In this document: positions 63,761-64,000 of the stretch, piece after piece
Numbering within the stretch: the first letter of the stretch is position 1
Layout of the letters: each line of letters starts with the position of its first letter
NCBI GenBank assembly: GCA_023653785.1
Contig: JAMKCH010035752.1
Span: 1 to 64,000 of the forward strand
DNA from: Ophioderma brevispina
Lineage: Eukaryota > Echinodermata > Ophiuroidea > Amphilepidida > Ophiodermatidae
DNA length: 64,000 nt
Direction of reading: 5' to 3'
Position numbers and translations under genes: made by a program
Notes under the pieces: model-generated
What the model was told of the DNA's origin: nothing
Seen by the model: only the letters and a program-made list of their open reading frames with translations
Database searches by the model: none

Positions 63761-64000
63761 GAGTACACACCCCATGCACAGAGCCCCGTAACTCCCACCG
63801 CGAATGAGTCATTGTTGGGCAAAATCAATTCAGTTTTCAGTAGTAGTAGATCTTAACTTGTGTTCTGTTCGAAGAAAGTAGTGATTGCAGTGCAACATGA
63901 TTGATGTATTGACTTGACCCTACCCCTAAATCATGCATTTCATATGGACAGTCATAATGGACCTTTTTAAAGTGTTGATCAAGTCCACAAGATGACATTA
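63761..64000. other. Window end, no recognised content
   Basis: No exon, element or RNA gene seen in the last 240 bases. Confidence 0.5.

Overview
The window looks like a piece of an animal genome, most likely a marine invertebrate deuterostome (echinoderm, hemichordate or lancelet grade; I cannot fix the species). It is AT-rich, intron-rich and repeat-rich. Its only recognisable host gene is on the + strand: small 114-base, phase 1-1 exons each coding one calcium-binding EGF-like domain, then a CUB domain on two exons, two HYR domains and a cysteine-rich, sushi-like exon. This is the make-up of a large secreted or matrix protein of the fibropellin/hyalin/SVEP1 kind. No start codon, signal peptide or stop codon was found, so the gene probably runs beyond what can be modelled here.

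Layout. 1-2.2 kb: GGTCA-rich tandem repeats and a fold-back repeat. 2.2-19.2 kb: a noisy copy of a segment carrying three EGF exons, split by a complete-looking Ty3/gypsy LTR retrotransposon on the - strand (2788-17460) with 2.5-2.6 kb LTRs, PBS, PPT, and gag, RT-RNase H and integrase remnants. 21.3-26.8 kb: clean EGF exons, including the intact counterpart of the duplicated segment. 27-31 kb: hairpins and two damaged EGF exons. 31.7-37.2 kb: a GC-rich DIRS-like retrotransposon (RT, RNase H, tyrosine recombinase). 38.4-43.0 kb: a head-to-tail 2.3 kb duplication, each copy with one EGF exon. 44.5 kb: another EGF exon. 45-50.7 kb: a tRNA-like SINE head, an RTE LINE 3' fragment, a CTGT microsatellite with a 160-base tandem array, and a 1.4 kb G-rich minisatellite. 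50.9-58.5 kb: CUB and HYR exons. 59.4-62.25 kb: a decayed RTE-type LINE. 62.4 kb: the sushi-like exon. 63.2-63.8 kb: a large palindrome whose arms are a 15-base minisatellite.

Many domains are recognisable only across frames because of single-base insertions and deletions. They affect host exons, transposons and duplicated non-coding DNA alike, while 21-27 kb is clean. This looks more like uncorrected long-read assembly error (and perhaps two haplotypes placed in tandem) than true decay, so 'pseudogene' here often means 'frame broken in this sequence'. I saw no prokaryotic genes, no CRISPR array and no clear new molecular system; the most unusual items are the minisatellite-armed palindrome, the G-rich array, and the duplicated EGF segment carrying the LTR element in only one copy.
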